Assembly (NCBI GenBank): GCA_001687465.1
Contig: LVLI01000017.1
Coordinates: forward strand, 1 to 27,728
Direction of reading: 5' to 3'
DNA: 27,728 bases
DNA from: Halocafeteria seosinensis
Taxonomy: Eukaryota; Sar; Bigyra; Bicosoecida
A program made the translations under genes and the position numbers. The notes beneath the pieces are model-generated. The model ran no database searches. It was not told where the DNA came from and saw only the letters and a list, made by a program, of their open reading frames with translations. How positions within the stretch are numbered: the stretch's first letter is position 1; each line of letters opens with the position of its first letter. Positions 1 to 9,094 of the stretch are shown one piece after another.

Positions 1-614
1 GCCTTGTGATGATGAGGCCATATTGGCATCGCTATCTGAATTCTCTGGAAGGCCTAATGATAGTCATTGCCTCCGCTAACTGCTACGCAGGGGTGTTGCT
101 TTTCCCCTTTTCTGACAGCGAGAACTTGTTGGTTTCAATTTCGAAAAAAGCCATTGAGGCGATTCTTGTGTCGTTGCAGTTGTTGCTCGTTCTGGCGTTT
201 CTCCTCATTGGGTTCTCCTTGATTCCGGGAGCTGTTGAGAAGGTTAAACGGGCTGCTGCAAGAAGACTACAGAAGTTGAGAGTGAAAGTGAGGAACTGTA
301 AGGGGAAGAATGTGCGAAGGCATATTATTCGGAAGAGTGTTACTACTCGATACACTGAGGGTGAAGAAGTGTCTGTGGGCGCAATGAATCCTCTTGCTAA
401 ACCCAATCGCGATAGAGTACTAAGAAGAAACAGGAGGCGTTTGCCTAGTATGGCAAGCAAGACACACGCACATTCTTCACGCTCCGTCGGCAAGTCTGCT
501 CACGAGTTGGGCTTCAAAAGGCCAAGCTATAGTCGAGTAGATATTGACCCTACTACGGTGGGGTCCCGTAACAGGAGAAGGTCTAGGGTGGTTGCTACAG
601 GTACTCCGAGGTAG
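1..614 (+). CDS. Copy A: C-terminal end of a giant TRP-like multi-membrane surface protein (5' part outside the window)
   Basis: The reading frame is open from the left edge to a TAG at 612-614. It encodes the last two membrane helices and the basic cytosolic tail of the same family as the large gene at 2130-7997. The motif MRPYWHRYLNSLEGLM, followed by a hydrophobic helix and then a Leu-rich helix (ILVSLQLLLVLAFLLIGF), matches that gene almost exactly. Bases 1-275 differ from 7393-7667 at only about three positions, after which the tails diverge in patches while keeping HIIRKSVTTRYTEGEEVSVG and RVDIDPTTVGSRNRRR. The conserved tail segments look like functional cytosolic motifs. I see no frame break, so the gene may be intact to the left of the window. 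The role is inferred (membrane receptor or channel); the family assignment is certain by comparison with copy B. Confidence 0.85.
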   Translation, partial: LVMMRPYWHRYLNSLEGLMIVIASANCYAGVLLFPFSDSENLLVSISKKAIEAILVSLQLLLVLAFLLIGFSLIPGAVEKVKRAAARRLQKLRVKVRNCKGKNVRRHIIRKSVTTRYTEGEEVSVGAMNPLAKPNRDRVLRRNRRRLPSMASKTHAHSSRSVGKSAHELGFKRPSYSRVDIDPTTVGSRNRRRSRVVATGTPR

Positions 615-985
615 GGAAATGGTCGCATGATTGATTGCGTAGCCGACAGTGATATAGAGGTAGGCGTTCAGCGAGTGATGGGAGGCAGACTTTGATACCT
701 AATAAGTCTACTTAGGGAAGTTGTCCGCAGGGGGAATTAGGTGCTCTGTCGGAGCATTCACTCTCATAATCTCGTTGTAGATTAAAGATGGTTGGTGGCA
801 GAGATCCGGAACCAATTTTGTATGTTGACGGGGTGAAAACCGAATTGTTTGGCCCTGTTCACTGTTCACTCAAACGCCCACAAAGTGTGCGCACATATTC
901 TGTATCTGTATCTATATGAATACATTTATTGTATCGATGACGTACCTGCTGTACCAATTGCACTGGGGTAGCATCCTTTACAGCC
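1..985. repeat. Segmental duplication, left copy (matches 7393-8395)
   Basis: This block carries the 3' end of a giant membrane-protein gene on + and the 3' end of a convergent secreted-protein gene on -. It aligns with 7393-8395. Identity is near 99 percent over the first 275 bases, patchy through the cytosolic tail, and moderate through the spacer and the convergent gene's last intron. Similarity fades just after position 985. Confidence 0.85.
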
Positions 986-1060
986 TGATGACGGCCAAAT
1001 TGTCGGTCATGTTGATGCGCCATAACGTGAAAATGTTGGGGTGGTTTCGCGTTTTGTAGG
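712..1060 (-). pseudogene. Decayed copy of the secreted Cys-rich protein gene (last two exons)
   Basis: This corresponds to the last exon, last intron and part of the penultimate exon of the gene at 8115-9094. The last exon (712-854) is 143 nt against 144 nt in the intact gene: a run of five T is four here, which shifts the frame after 'TIRF'. A conserved cysteine of the C-terminal 'NC.SEC' region is also changed to Tyr. The intron (855-945) keeps its GTACGT donor but has a 7-bp duplication (TGAACAG) at the acceptor. The penultimate exon still encodes DATPVQLVQQ. Further 5' sequence is diverged or replaced by unrelated fragments. It is a duplication by-product, very probably non-functional. 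Confidence 0.7.
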
Positions 1061-1127
1061 TCCACCCGCACACGGTCGGCGTAAGGTAGCCTGTGGCCAA
1101 CACCTCTTCCGGTAGGAGCCATACTAA

Positions 1128-1622
1128 TACACGGATGAACAAGTTGTAACTGGACTGTTGGTTGATAAGGTCCCCACATGACATAGAGAACGACAATGGG
1201 GCTGTCTCAAACCCCTCTGGCACTACCGCCTTTCCTGGCTCGCAGACAGCAACCATAAGTGTGGCTCTACCTGAACTGTCAGCCCGCGTCATCTGATTCT
1301 ATCCAACCCATGACCGGCACCTCCACTTCTACCTCCAATTTAACTCCCACTGCTAACCTTATAGCAACAGAAAATAGCACCCCTACTCGCTCTCTCACTG
1401 CTTCATCCCCCTTTCTGCAACGTCTAGCTCCTCCTCAGCCTTAACAGGGACACCAAGTGCTCCGACTTCACGAAAACCAGCCAGTCGGTATCGAAGAATT
1501 GCTCTCGCTAGCGGGCTTCGGACCTATCGCGGTTATGAAAGAAATCAGTCGGTGGAGAGAACGCTTGAAGACTGGATAGATGGGGAATACCTCTCGTGTG
1601 TGCGTGCTGGCGAATGTAGCTG
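1128..1622. pseudogene. Rearranged fragments of the giant surface-protein family (inverted pieces)
   Basis: On the minus strand, 1292 to 1128 encodes a segment containing FSMSCGDLINQQSSYNLFI. This resembles FSLSCGELNNPNQPYSYNVFI in copy B and the equivalent 'IDLTCGP' region in copy C. On the plus strand, 1311-1622 encodes a Ser/Thr/Pro-rich stretch (GTSTSTSNLTPTANL), with a frame change near 1425 into SSSSALTGTPSAPTSRKPAS. In intact members the stalk precedes the 'SCGEL' domain on the same strand. Here the two lie head to head in opposite orientation, so this looks like broken, inverted debris of a family member. Similarity was judged by eye. Confidence 0.45.
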
Positions 1623-2129
1623 ATCATTTGTTTTCGTAGAATTTTTCGAAACCCCAAGAAAACACTGTACTCACTCACTCATGCAATTTTCTTCGTCTTC
1701 CACAACAATAGTACTTATTCCCAAAGCTCACTCGATCGTCTGTTGTTTGCTCCTGTGCCCGTGGTCGGCTTGATTATGCGTTTCATTGCCCCATGACTCA
1801 GGATCTAACAAAGGACTGAATTCCGACTTCCGGAGTTTGCGGAAATCTCGAACTTCAACAGGCATTGTAGCTCATTTTACCGACTTCCCTTCTCTTGTTT
1901 GTTGAAATGAAACGTTGCACAGTTGGTTGTCAATTGCTCACTACTTTGGTCTTGTTGATTGCCTTTACTCAATTATGTACGCGTGTGTGTCGGTCGGGCA
2001 GTATCCTTCAGCAATAACTTCTCTAGCTAAATGTAGGTTACGCTGCCCAGCTGGCTAGGTCGGACACAATGGAAATCTCCTTTAAGTGATGTTTACCAGC
2101 AGCAGCGAATTCCCGAGAAACCTTATACC
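1623..2129 (+). other. Non-coding spacer upstream of copy B
   Basis: I see no convincing coding sequence here. It precedes the first ATG of the giant gene at 2130 and presumably holds its promoter and 5' leader. A pyrimidine-rich stretch with a TCACTCACTCATG motif lies around 1670-1700. No TATA box or other defined element could be assigned. Confidence 0.4.
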
Positions 2130-5100
2130 ATGTACGTCGAGCGATGGTATTGCATGCAGGGTTCGCAATGTGGAGGAAGTCTGGAAGTGATTCCCCCACC
2201 CTACAGCACCCGCTCGATGGTGGCAGCTGCATTGGTGGTTCTGGCTCTTCATTTGAGCGTGGTCACTGCTACGCTCAAAAACGCCACGTTGCGTCCCTTC
2301 GGGACGTTTTCCGAATCCATATTGCAGGACCTCAGTCCTGATCAAAGTGTTTGGTTAGGTTATCACTTAACAGTTGCTGAAGATTTCGAGCTTGTTGGCT
2401 TGATAAGCGGCGAGCCAGGTGTAGGTATCATAGAGTATACGATAGCATTGTTCCAGACAAATACTATGGAGTGTAAAAACCCAACTGTTGCGGAGCTCCC
2501 CAATTTCGGTACTTTGCTGGGGCATGCTGACTTTCGAGGGGATAGCGAAAAACGATTCCAATACCTGGAAGCTCCTTTCCCCAAGCTGACGGCAGACGGA
2601 ACGTACTTATTAGTTATTGGTTTTGCGCCTGTTGAATTCCAAGTAACTTTTGAGCTTGCGGAGAACCTTGCCGTGAACGACATCAAAGCAGAATTTTCAC
2701 TCCACGATTGGTGTCCGAGAGAGACAGGGGATGGGCAGCCTCCCAGGCAGGTGTCATGTTTACTCAAAACCAAGCCAAATTGGGTTAGCCCCCAGGAGCT
2801 GCAAGGAACCAATGAGCAGTTTGACGCCCTTACGTCGGGGAAACAGCTACCCATGATTGGAATATCATACGCTACTCTGATGGACACCGGGCCCACAGCA
2901 TCCGTGACAAGTTCACCATCAGTGACGTCGACTCCCACGGGTTCTGCAAGTCTCCACACAACGGGAACACCAACGTCTACAATGCCCCCCACCGCTTCAG
3001 CAAGTCCCAACACTACAGCAACAGCAATGGTTACACCAACGGTTACAATATTCCCCACATCTTCCTCTACAAAAACAGCCCCGCCGAGCTCAACGAGATC
3101 TGCCACAACAACGACCACAGCTTCATGGACAACTGCGACTACTCCAATTGCCTCGTCTACATACACACCTTCGTCTACGCATACAGTCACGGCTACTTCA
3201 TCAATTTCTGTCTCTGGAAGTAGCTCGCCTACGTCAACCTTCACAGCTACATTGACAACTGCCATGACAGGGAGAACCACCGCTATGTACTCAGCCTCTC
3301 CCACGCGTATCGGCACGGGTACTTCATCAATTTCTGTATCTGGAAACAATACCTCTACGTCCTTGATCACAGCATCTTTGCCCAACACCGGTACTGTGTC
3401 ACCAAGCCCCTCGTGTACTTGCTCGACCTCCTCTACTTGGACGGCTATAGGTACATCGAGCCTCACGCCCTCAGTTTCAGTTTCGGTCTCATCCTCTTCT
3501 TCATTGACACCCCGATTAACATACTCTGTCACTAACGCTTCTGTGGCAACGAGTACGAGGTTAAGGGAGACATATTCGACCACACCTACATGCTTGGGCA
3601 GCACCACACCTTCCTCAACTTCTCCGCTGACTATTGCATCAATTCCTACAACGACGCTTGCATCGACATCTCATCGGACTACCTCTACTGCTACTGTATC
3701 TACTATTATTCCTACGGAGTTGACTACCCAGACAGGTAGGGCTACCGGGACTGCTGGTGCAATATCATCCGTTACGACATCAAACTCCCCTGCGCCGTCA
3801 GATAGAACTGAACAGTCTCGTTTGGAGATTATGGAGCGTTGGAATACAATGATTTCAATAGATGCGATCGGGCACTCTGGGCTTACCCAAATGCCCGATA
3901 CTGTGGCTGCCTTTACCATAACTTTAACTGGCATGGGGACAGCCGCGCCGTCCTTCTCTCTCTCTTGCGGGGAACTTAACAACCCGAACCAGCCGTACAG
4001 TTACAACGTGTTCATCGGGTGCATGGATGACTATCCCTACTCCATAATGGATCTTATGGATACTACTAGTGAGATTGTCCAAAACGCATCCTGCTCGGCA
4101 GAAACTGACGCAGACTCTTGCTGGGAAGCGATGTATAACGTAACGCTTCCTCTGCAGAGTAATTTGTCTCATGTGTTGGAACGACAATTTTCAGTATCCA
4201 CGGATCAAGATTTAGCGCAGTTTATTACGCCTCTTCGCTTTGCAGTGTCGTTCGGAACCGCGACGAAAAGCGTGACACGGATCGTGTATTTTAACATTTC
4301 TGATGCCGCTATGGAACTACTGTCCCAGGTACCCGGAGACGTTCCGGGGGAACCCAAGGTGCTTCCTCGGAGTATGAACGTAGTGCATAATCGCGACGGA
4401 ATGTCTGAGAACACGGTCCTACGGAGCGTTACTGTTTTCATGGGGACATACGACAAACTTGAGTGGTCTGCTTCGAGTTCGTTGGCCGGAATAGTATCTC
4501 TTCCGCCCTCCACTTCGGTATTTGAACCGTCATTAGAAAATCATGTTGCCTTCGATTTGACAGAGGCAGAGCGAGGGATAACAAAGGGGTCGCTTGCTCT
4601 CACATTCCGTAATTCGCATGGAATGAAACGGAGGATGGATATCTCCGTCATCTTGGACATCTTACACGGAGATCTACTGGTTGAATCATTGGCTTTAGAT
4701 TTCCAACTTAGCTCTACGGAAAACGCCGCAGCCAAGGAAATTGCTCTACACAACGTCGGTAGTCATTCAATTCAGTTGAGTGCTAATGCTGCCCTGGACA
4801 ATGGCACCAGCGTGACTTCCCCGCCGTGGTTCAGTATGCGAGTTCCGGAGTACATTGAAGCAGACTCTCAGCAGTCGCTGGTTGTCGAGCTTGATTCTGA
4901 GAAAATTGGCTCTACAGGAACATGGACGATATGGATTAACGTTGTGAGTGACGCATGGGTCGTAAGAGGAGAGGGTTCCGAAGAATCTCAATCGTTTGAA
5001 ACGTCAGGACCCATAGTCAAGCAGGTGCCGATCCATGTGCGAGTGATTGTTGCTTCCATTTTTATATGTGCCCCGATGGAGCAGAGTTCTCGTTTTATGC

Positions 5101-7997
5101 CTAATGACGTTCGAGAGCTTGAATGGGGGATCGTCAACACAGAACTTGGGACCGTTGAAGTAACGCTGGCCAATGTTTCCTTAGTAGTTCCAGGGCTCCC
5201 ACATTTGGATCTGTACCGGGACTCGGACGACTCAGTAAAGAGTACAACAAGAGATGGAGCACAATTGTCACCCTGGCTGAAGGTTGCTCCCCTGAAGTTC
5301 TCGCTGCTACGTGGTACAGCACAAGATCTAGTGTTTCGCGTAGGGTACACAAGCCGTCTGCTTCCCGTTACTCCAGTAGATGGGAATACAACTCTACTCC
5401 TGCGACCGACAAAGATGCGCTTACGTTTTTCCGTAGCTGTTTCACTGGTCGACGGAGCTTTCGAGGATAATGTGTTAGAACGATCGGTGACCCTCAATTT
5501 TGAACCGGGTTATGCCTCCGAAAAGACATCACACTTGCAGTTAGCCAGTGGTGCAGGTTTAGTTGGTGACTCAGAAGAGGGCGAAGTAGTTCTGTTGGAC
5601 AAATTTGGATATGGTCCTGCCATTGCCAAGTATCAATCAGCGTCCGGGACAACCAGTTTGGACCTCGGGGAGGGTAGGATAGTGATTGAGCTTACCAGTA
5701 CCGGTACTGCGGCTCCTGTCGAGTTCAGACATAGCATCAGGCTTTATGAAGGTATTCAGTTCACTACCTTCAAGTTTTGGTTGGACTTCAACAGAGTTGG
5801 TGAAGCAATGATCGACATCAAGATAAACGGTATGTCTTTGAATGGATTGCCTCGCAACATTTCATCAAGCTCAATACAATGCAATGTTCCTGAGACGCCG
5901 AACGAAGTTGGCACGGTTTGCCTGTGCCAGAGTGGCTACCATCGATCCTCAATAAATGGGCTTTGTAGGGAGTGCCCACCGGGTATGTACCTACCTACTG
6001 CAAGTAATGCTGAGTTTTGCGTTCCATGCCCTAAAGGTTTTTTTTCTTTGAGTGGTGAAACTGGATGCCATAGGTGCCCAGAGACTGGTGTTAAGTGCCA
6101 TAATGGAATCATAACGATGCTGCCGGGGCATTGGTGTAGAAAGTGTTCTGCAAGGTCTCCGACACGAACAAGCGTTATTGACCGGATTGCCTCGGGGGAG
6201 GACGTGTCCTTCCACAAGTGTGTCCCAGTATCAGCATGTTTAGTCAACGAAAGCACATTTACCACAACTTGTCGTGAGGGCCACAGGAAGGAAGTTTGTG
6301 GCCACTGTGACAACGAGTATGTCCGACTTCTGGATGGAAGATGTTCTAAGTGCTCCAGGGACCAGAGGAACATGGCCGTCACCATCACGTTTGGAATCCT
6401 TTTGCTGCTGCTTCTTGTAGGGATTACTGTCCATTCTTATCGCAAGTCCGCTTGGCAAAAAGATGAAAAACGCCGTCTTAATGGAGCCAGTATGTCGATA
6501 ACAAACCCCATCAATGCTGATAGTGAAGCTGGTTCATATGGTTCCTCATCAAAACGTACCAAAAAATTGGATTCGTCGAAACTGGACATGGATCAAGCCA
6601 TGCATCGACAGCTCTTGGAGAAAGACTACTACCACAGGAATGGTCACTGGGAGTCCTTCCGAAGGTTGGTACTGATATTTGTCGACTATTTACAGATAGC
6701 ATCGACCCTCCAAAAGATGGAGATCAGCCCTTTTTCTGGGTCGTTATCTTGGTTAAGCGGTGCATCTCAAACTGCGACGATGAATCCTACAGACGTTGCC
6801 CCGGTACGTTGCGCTACAAAGACATCTATTTTTGACGTAGCGGTTGCCGTAATGACAAGTCCTTTGTTAGTATGCTGTATGGTATTGTTACTCCATGCAA
6901 TAATTGAATCTATTCTGTCCGGCCGGAAGTTTCGACGCAAGCGCTGGGCTACAGACTCGGCTTACTCTTTGATCCTAATTCTCAACCTGATCCATATGGC
7001 GGTTACTGATGTCACATTTAGGAGTATGGAAACACATGGAGAAGCCATAGAATCATCGAGGAGGGCTGAAATAGACTTGACCATTGAGACGAATAGTGGA
7101 GAATTTCGAACATTGCAAGCTCTAGGAACAGTGTCACTGGTTAGCTTCGTGTTTCCGCTGCCCATAGTAGTATCAGCTTTCCTACTGTGGTGGCACTCCA
7201 GGGCCGATACAGTTCCCTTATACAAGGAACTGCTAAAGTTTGTCGGAGGGTTTCGCTTGTCCAATTATGGCTACTTGTGGGACTCGTTGACACTCTTTAG
7301 GAAAATATTGTTGCTGCTTGCAGCCGTGTTTGTGACTGGACCACTCAATCAGATGGTGTTGGCTACGGTAATTCTCATTGTTTCGTTCGTCAGCCTTGTG
7401 ATGATGAGGCCATATTGGCATCGCTATCTGAATTCTCTGGAAGGCCTAATGATAGTCATTGCCTCCGCTAACTGCTACGCAGGGGTGTTGCTTTTCCCCT
7501 TTTCTGACAGCGAGAACTTGCTGGTTTCAATTTCGAAGAAAGCCATTGAGGCGATTCTTGTGTTGTTGCAGTTGTTGCTCGTTCTGGCGTTTCTCCTCAT
7601 TGGGTTCTCCTTGATTCCGGGAGCTGTTGAGAAGGTTAAACGGGCTGCTGCAAGAAGACTACAGAAGTGGAAAAATAAGGCAACTAGTTGCAGTAGAAGA
7701 AATATTCGAAGGCATATTATTCGGAAGAGTGTTACTACTCGATACACTGAGGGCGAAGAAGTGTCTGTGGGCGCAATAAATCCTCTTGTTAAACCCAGTC
7801 GTGACAGGCCACGAAATAGAGGGATGCGTTTGCCTAGCATTACGAGTAACGCACATAAAGTTCCTTTCCGTTCTGTCGCTAATCCTGCTAATGAGTCCGA
7901 GTTCAAAAGGCCAAGCTTTAGTCGAGTAGACATTGACCCTACTACGGTGGGATCTCGTAACAGAAGAAGATTTAGGGTGGCTGCTATAGGTACTTAG
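2130..7997 (+). CDS. Copy B: giant surface protein with Ser/Thr/Pro stalk, beta domains, GCC2/GCC3 Cys-rich domain and TRP-like membrane domain
   Basis: This is one uninterrupted frame of 1955 codons. A second ATG at 2217 (residue 30) directly precedes a signal peptide (MVAAALVVLALHLSVVTA) and may be the true start. Domains in order (full-frame residue numbers): beta-rich N-terminal domain about 50-250; Ser/Thr/Pro-rich mucin-like stalk about 255-565; Ig/ASH-like beta domains about 570-1150; a filamin-like repeat about 1160-1245; a Cys-rich ephrin-receptor-like (GCC2/GCC3) domain about 1261-1410 with CPPGMY and CPKGFFS motifs; a first membrane helix about 1415-1437; a basic loop; then roughly six to seven helices between 1570 and 1832, including YLWDSLTLFRKILLLL and RPYWHRYLNSLEGLM. 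A basic cytosolic tail ends the protein. Known: this Cys-rich plus multi-helix arrangement occurs in TRP-like or polycystin-like protist surface proteins. Inferred: adhesion, mechanosensing or channel role. The N-terminus differs from copies C and D, which carry GLUG repeats. The stop lies 117 bp from the stop of the convergent gene. Confidence 0.9.
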   Translation: MYVERWYCMQGSQCGGSLEVIPPPYSTRSMVAAALVVLALHLSVVTATLKNATLRPFGTFSESILQDLSPDQSVWLGYHLTVAEDFELVGLISGEPGVGIIEYTIALFQTNTMECKNPTVAELPNFGTLLGHADFRGDSEKRFQYLEAPFPKLTADGTYLLVIGFAPVEFQVTFELAENLAVNDIKAEFSLHDWCPRETGDGQPPRQVSCLLKTKPNWVSPQELQGTNEQFDALTSGKQLPMIGISYATLMDTGPTASVTSSPSVTSTPTGSASLHTTGTPTSTMPPTASASPNTTATAMVTPTVTIFPTSSSTKTAPPSSTRSATTTTTASWTTATTPIASSTYTPSSTHTVTATSSISVSGSSSPTSTFTATLTTAMTGRTTAMYSASPTRIGTGTSSISVSGNNTSTSLITASLPNTGTVSPSPSCTCSTSSTWTAIGTSSLTPSVSVSVSSSSSLTPRLTYSVTNASVATSTRLRETYSTTPTCLGSTTPSSTSPLTIASIPTTTLASTSHRTTSTATVSTIIPTELTTQTGRATGTAGAISSVTTSNSPAPSDRTEQSRLEIMERWNTMISIDAIGHSGLTQMPDTVAAFTITLTGMGTAAPSFSLSCGELNNPNQPYSYNVFIGCMDDYPYSIMDLMDTTSEIVQNASCSAETDADSCWEAMYNVTLPLQSNLSHVLERQFSVSTDQDLAQFITPLRFAVSFGTATKSVTRIVYFNISDAAMELLSQVPGDVPGEPKVLPRSMNVVHNRDGMSENTVLRSVTVFMGTYDKLEWSASSSLAGIVSLPPSTSVFEPSLENHVAFDLTEAERGITKGSLALTFRNSHGMKRRMDISVILDILHGDLLVESLALDFQLSSTENAAAKEIALHNVGSHSIQLSANAALDNGTSVTSPPWFSMRVPEYIEADSQQSLVVELDSEKIGSTGTWTIWINVVSDAWVVRGEGSEESQSFETSGPIVKQVPIHVRVIVASIFICAPMEQSSRFMPNDVRELEWGIVNTELGTVEVTLANVSLVVPGLPHLDLYRDSDDSVKSTTRDGAQLSPWLKVAPLKFSLLRGTAQDLVFRVGYTSRLLPVTPVDGNTTLLLRPTKMRLRFSVAVSLVDGAFEDNVLERSVTLNFEPGYASEKTSHLQLASGAGLVGDSEEGEVVLLDKFGYGPAIAKYQSASGTTSLDLGEGRIVIELTSTGTAAPVEFRHSIRLYEGIQFTTFKFWLDFNRVGEAMIDIKINGMSLNGLPRNISSSSIQCNVPETPNEVGTVCLCQSGYHRSSINGLCRECPPGMYLPTASNAEFCVPCPKGFFSLSGETGCHRCPETGVKCHNGIITMLPGHWCRKCSARSPTRTSVIDRIASGEDVSFHKCVPVSACLVNESTFTTTCREGHRKEVCGHCDNEYVRLLDGRCSKCSRDQRNMAVTITFGILLLLLLVGITVHSYRKSAWQKDEKRRLNGASMSITNPINADSEAGSYGSSSKRTKKLDSSKLDMDQAMHRQLLEKDYYHRNGHWESFRRLVLIFVDYLQIASTLQKMEISPFSGSLSWLSGASQTATMNPTDVAPVRCATKTSIFDVAVAVMTSPLLVCCMVLLLHAIIESILSGRKFRRKRWATDSAYSLILILNLIHMAVTDVTFRSMETHGEAIESSRRAEIDLTIETNSGEFRTLQALGTVSLVSFVFPLPIVVSAFLLWWHSRADTVPLYKELLKFVGGFRLSNYGYLWDSLTLFRKILLLLAAVFVTGPLNQMVLATVILIVSFVSLVMMRPYWHRYLNSLEGLMIVIASANCYAGVLLFPFSDSENLLVSISKKAIEAILVLLQLLLVLAFLLIGFSLIPGAVEKVKRAAARRLQKWKNKATSCSRRNIRRHIIRKSVTTRYTEGEEVSVGAINPLVKPSRDRPRNRGMRLPSITSNAHKVPFRSVANPANESEFKRPSFSRVDIDPTTVGSRNRRRFRVAAIGT
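3178..3520 (+). repeat. About 120-bp (40-residue) imperfect repeat in the stalk of copy B
   Basis: The phrase TSSISVSG recurs with its surroundings at about 3199 and 3319 (120 bp apart). A weaker third copy (GTSSLTPSVSVSVSS) lies around 3450. It codes for O-glycosylation-type Ser/Thr-rich sequence. Expansion and contraction of such units is the usual way stalk length varies. Confidence 0.65.
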
Positions 7998-8395
7998 AGT
8001 TCGGGGAATAGTCGAATGGTTGATTGCTTACCAGACAGTGATATAGAGGTAGGCGGAATAATGAGAAGCAGACTTCGATACTTAATAAGTATGAACGAAA
8101 ATATCAAATGCGACTTAGGGAAGTTGTCCGCAGGGCGAATTAGGTGCTCTGTCGGAGCATTCACTGTCACAATTTCGTGGTAGATTAAAGATGGTTGGTG
8201 GAAGAGAACCGGAGCCGGTTCTGTATGTTGACGGAGTGAAAAACCGAATTGTTTGGCCCTGTTCACTCAAACACCCACACATAGTGCGCACATATTCTGT
8301 ATCTGTATCTATATAAATACATTTATCGTATCGGTAACGTACCTGCTGTACCAATTGCACCGGAGTCGCATCCTCTACAGTCTGATAGTAGTAAT
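7393..8395. repeat. Segmental duplication, right copy (matches 1-985)
   Basis: This contains the 3' end of copy B and the 3' end of the convergent secreted-protein gene. The matching block at the left edge carries the same convergent pair, so the unit was duplicated together. A short insertion near 8090-8110 is absent from the left copy. Confidence 0.85.
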
Positions 8396-9094
8396 TTTGT
8401 TGATTTCCTACCACATCCCATGCGTCAACGGTGTAGCTGCTCACAACTTCTTGCCCCTGCAGAGTTGCCTCAGCTAATGGTGTCAAACAACTTCGCCCAA
8501 GTTGGGGAATCGATTCAACCCTACTTACCAAGTATGCATGAGGGGAATCTCCGATCCAGGTAGGAGTGACCACTCCACACCCTCCGGCATCCGTGCAGCA
8601 TTTGCAGCAATAGTTTTTTTGAGGCCAGCTCAAGTATCGCGTTCCATTCACCACATATTGACTGCACAGGAGTTCAGGTTCTCATTTCTACCCGGATGCG
8701 TACTCAAGGCCGAGTATGCACTTACTTGCACGGGGTATCTTCATTGACTACGGGTCCACAGAAACGATCATATTGGCCCTGCAGCACATCTCCATTCGGT
8801 CACTAACTATCTGCAGTGTTAAACACGGCCAGCAACAGCAGGAGGACGTACCGAGCTTCTGTCCGTCCGTTCGGCTTTCATGTCCCAGTTGTAGTACATG
8901 ATGGCCGTGTTAAGACCTTGGTACCGTCCATGGTCCGTCGTCTCGTTGAATTCGATGCTAAAGACATTCGGCCAGATAGGAGGAGTCGGAGATCCCTTCC
9001 TCAAGCCTTGGTTGAATGCATCCGCAGCGGCGACCATGGCTACGAGGGAACCAACCACCACCCCAAAGTGAAGTCCTGTGCGCTGCATCGCCAT
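8115..9094 (-). CDS. Secreted Cys-rich protein, five exons, 228 residues
   Basis: Predicted exons on the minus strand: 9094-8852, 8778-8726, 8661-8529, 8456-8343 and 8258-8115. The introns are 73, 64, 72 and 84 nt, all GT-AG with donors GTACGT, GTAAGT, GTAAGT and GTACGT. The last two introns are multiples of three and open in frame, so they look like coding sequence unless spliced. The ATG at 9094 begins a signal peptide ending near AAADA. The mature protein has WPNVFSIEFNETT, YYNWDMKAERTDR, a split GQYDRFCG segment, RYLSWPQKNYCCKCC followed by GGCGVVTPTW, then VDAWDVVGNQQNYYYQT and a C-terminal Cys pair. I recognise this as the pattern of an unnamed secreted protein family of algae, plants and protists with a conserved CC.CC...GCG core. 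No function is known to me. It is convergent with copy B. Exon boundaries are predictions from frame and family fit. Confidence 0.8.

Noticed and set aside
859-945. Minus-strand peptide ending in CGRLSEQ with an apparent premature stop
   Set aside because: By comparison with the intact gene this is intron sequence (GTACGT donor at 945, AG acceptor at 855), so the stop is not a coding lesion. The real lesion is the shortened T run in the last exon.
2363-3607. A 414-codon open frame on the minus strand, acidic and Val-rich
   Set aside because: It is the antisense shadow of the signal-peptide-proximal domain and the Ser/Thr/Pro stalk of copy B. Ser/Thr/Pro codons give Val/Glu/Gly-rich antisense frames without stops. 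It has no start context and no family resemblance.
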